DNA of 64,000 bases from contig JAMCWB010000021.1 in the NCBI GenBank assembly GCA_023475025.1, positions 1-64,000 of the forward strand, read 5' to 3'. The stretch comes from Gammaproteobacteria bacterium. Its GTDB lineage: Bacteria; Pseudomonadota; Gammaproteobacteria; Pseudomonadales; Pseudomonadaceae. The position numbers and the translations under genes are program-made. Below, piece after piece: positions 62,437 to 64,000 of this stretch (its first letter is position 1; every line of letters starts with the position of its first letter). Under the pieces are notes generated by a model. That model worked only from the letters and a program-made list of their open reading frames with translations, did not search any database and was not told the DNA's origin.

Positions 62437-64000
62437 TCACTCCTTGCTTTTACGCTTGCGTGGCGCCCGGCTGCTTGCCGCAGGCGAGGTCCCGGATTCG
62501 GCCGGTCGACGCCCGGCCTTGCCTTTCTTGCTTTTGCCTGACGGTGCCGAGGCTTTGTCACTTTTCGCTGCTGCAGGCCGTGAAGACTTGCCCGCTGGCG
62601 CCTTGGGCTTTTTACTGCGCGGCTTGGTGGCGGTAGCGGACTTGCCTCTGCCACCAGCAGGCTTGCCAGCTACCGGCCCTCGTCCGGGCAGGGGCGCCGG
62701 CTGCTCGGCGGACATCTCGAAATCGATCTTGCGATCATCCAGATCCACGCGTGCGACCTTGACCCGGATCGGGTCACCCAGGCCATAACGGCGACCCGAA
62801 CCCTCACCGGTCAGCCGGTGATGCACGGCGTCGAAGTGATAGTAGTCGGCCGGCAAGGCGGTGATATGCACCAGGCCTTCGATGTAGATATCCGTCAGCT
62901 CGACGAACAGACCAAAACTGGTTACCGAGGTCACCAGGCCGGCAAAGTCATCACCGACACGATCCTGCATGAATTCGCACTTGAGCCAGTTCACCACATC
63001 ACGGGTGGCTTCATCCGCGCGACGCTCGTTACGCGAACAGTCTTCCCCAAGCCGCTCCAGATCAGCCACTTCATAGGGGTAGATCTTGGCTTTCGGCAAC
63101 AGGCCGGCGCCGGCACGACGCACACAATCGGTCTTGCGGCGCGAACGCACCACGCTGCGAATGGCCCGATGCACCAGCAAGTCCGGATAACGCCGGATAG
63201 GCGAGGTAAAGTGGGTATAGGCCTCGTAATTCAGACCAAAGTGGCCTTCGTTGTGCGGGCTATAGACCGCCTGACTCAGTGAGCGCAGCATTACAGTCTG
63301 GATCAACTGGGCATCCGGACGGCCCTGGATCTTCTGCAACAAGGCACTGAAATCCTCCGGTGCCGGCGAGGCGCTCGGTTTACGGTTCAGCGACAGCCCC
63401 ATGCTGGAGAGAAACTGGGTCAGGCGCTCAAGCTTCTCCGCCTGCGGCGCATCATGCACCCGATACAGCGAAGGAATGTTGTGCTCCTGCATAAAACGCG
63501 CCGTCGCCACGTTGGCGCACAGCATGCACTCTTCGATCATGCGATGCGCATCATTGCGCGTCGTCGGGCGAATCTCGCTGATCTTGCGATCCTTGCCAAA
63601 CACGATCTGGGTCTCGGTGGTTTCAAACTCGATCGCCCCGCGCTGCTTGCGCGCCTTTAGCAACCCTTTGAACAGGTCGTACAGGTTGTGCAGGTGCGGC
63701 AATACTCCGGCGTACTCTGCCGACAATGCCTTGCCTTCCTTGCTGCGCGGATGCTCCAGCATGGCGGAGACCTGATCATAGGTCAGCCGCGCATGGGAGT
63801 TGATCACCGCTTCGTAGAAGCAGTAGTCCGTCAGCTCGCCGCTTTTGGAAATGGTCATTTCACAGACCATGGCCAGACGGTCAACCTTGGGATTCAGTGA
63901 ACACAAGCCATTGGAAATCGCTTCCGGCAGCATCGGAATCACCTGGCTGGGGAAGTACACCGACGTACCCCGCAGCTCAGCTTCCTTGTCCAGTTCGGAG
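62437..64000 (-). CDS. rnr: Ribonuclease R, C-terminal part (5' end beyond window)
   Basis: 3'-5' exoribonuclease that degrades structured RNA. About 520 codons are visible; the N-terminal cold-shock domains and start lie beyond 64000. Visible parts: the RNB catalytic region (GTSVYFPSQVIPMLPE, LNPKVDRLAMVCEM, HFTSPIRRYPDLLVHRAI), the S1 domain (FAGLVTSVTSFGLFVELTDI), and a long Lys/Ala/Pro/Ser-rich basic tail of about 90 residues, which in RNase R helps unwind RNA. Confidence 0.96.
   Translation of the reverse strand, partial: SELDKEAELRGTSVYFPSQVIPMLPEAISNGLCSLNPKVDRLAMVCEMTISKSGELTDYCFYEAVINSHARLTYDQVSAMLEHPRSKEGKALSAEYAGVLPHLHNLYDLFKGLLKARKQRGAIEFETTETQIVFGKDRKISEIRPTTRNDAHRMIEECMLCANVATARFMQEHNIPSLYRVHDAPQAEKLERLTQFLSSMGLSLNRKPSASPAPEDFSALLQKIQGRPDAQLIQTVMLRSLSQAVYSPHNEGHFGLNYEAYTHFTSPIRRYPDLLVHRAIRSVVRSRRKTDCVRRAGAGLLPKAKIYPYEVADLERLGEDCSRNERRADEATRDVVNWLKCEFMQDRVGDDFAGLVTSVTSFGLFVELTDIYIEGLVHITALPADYYHFDAVHHRLTGEGSGRRYGLGDPIRVKVARVDLDDRKIDFEMSAEQPAPLPGRGPVAGKPAGGRGKSATATKPRSKKPKAPAGKSSRPAAAKSDKASAPSGKSKKGKAGRRPAESGTSPAASSRAPRKRKSKE

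Overview
The window is a GC-rich chromosomal segment of a gammaproteobacterium, most likely Pseudomonadaceae (Pseudomonas in the broad sense, possibly a Halopseudomonas-like lineage). The evidence is the protein sequences and several gene blocks that I recall as typical of Pseudomonas: thiD-thiE-hemL, miaB-phoH-ybeY-corC-lnt-leuS-lptE-holA, the cell-wall block dacA-rlpA-mltB-rodA-mrdA-rlmH-rsfS-nadD-proA, dsbD-aroQ-accB-accC-prmA-(zinc ribbon)-dusB-fis-purH-purD-retS, and rpsF-rpsR-DUF2232-rplI-dnaB. No rRNA, tRNA, CRISPR array, prophage or antibiotic-resistance island was seen. The assignment rests on memory of families and gene order, not on a search.

Layout. 1-414: truncated IS200/IS605-type tnpB running off the left edge, preceded by a strong sigma70 promoter that overlaps a LexA-like (SOS) palindrome, and two IS-end-like hairpins. 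415-9349: recJ, yaeQ, a class III CoA-transferase, a DUF962 membrane protein, the thiamine/tetrapyrrole genes thiD-thiE-hemL with two small downstream genes, and DUF1820. 9505-19634: miaB, then phoH-ybeY-corC-lnt, leuS-lptE-holA. 19655-22107: ubiUVT (oxygen-independent ubiquinone hydroxylation) on the minus strand behind a perfect FNR/Anr palindrome. 22248-33219: lipA facing lipB-ybeD, then the rod-shape/peptidoglycan block and proA. 33440-40473: MaoC protein, PagP-like outer-membrane protein, ubiX, mpl, a PPi-type phosphofructokinase, a GNAT protein, ppa, cmoM, yciH. 40689-54919: dsbD, aroQ, accBC, prmA, zinc-ribbon protein, dusB-fis, purH, purD, retS. 54871-64000: a possible 35-residue Cys-rich ORF, ygiQ, dnaB, rplI, DUF2232, rpsR, rpsF, a repeat-rich 756-bp spacer, rlmB and the 3' part of rnr.

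Most genes are housekeeping. The genes work in clear sets: lipoate (lipA, lipB), ubiquinone (ubiX, ubiU, ubiV, ubiT), cell elongation (rodA, mrdA, dacA, mltB, rlpA), ribosome maturation and translation (ybeY, rlmH, rsfS, rlmB, prmA, ribosomal proteins), fatty-acid initiation (accB, accC), purines (purH, purD).

The unusual content is in the spacers. (i) Four copies of a structured element of about 100-112 bp carry two short hairpins with compensatory base changes, enclosed by a 24-30 bp outer stem whose sequence differs in every copy. (ii) Heptad arrays of the CTGGAAG/CTAGAAG type occur at several intergenic sites, sometimes as opposed arrays. (iii) Five 33-36 bp palindromic repeats sit between rpsF and rlmB. 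Together with the SOS-like tnpB promoter, the FNR box at ubiUVT and the PPi-PFK, these deserve a second look.
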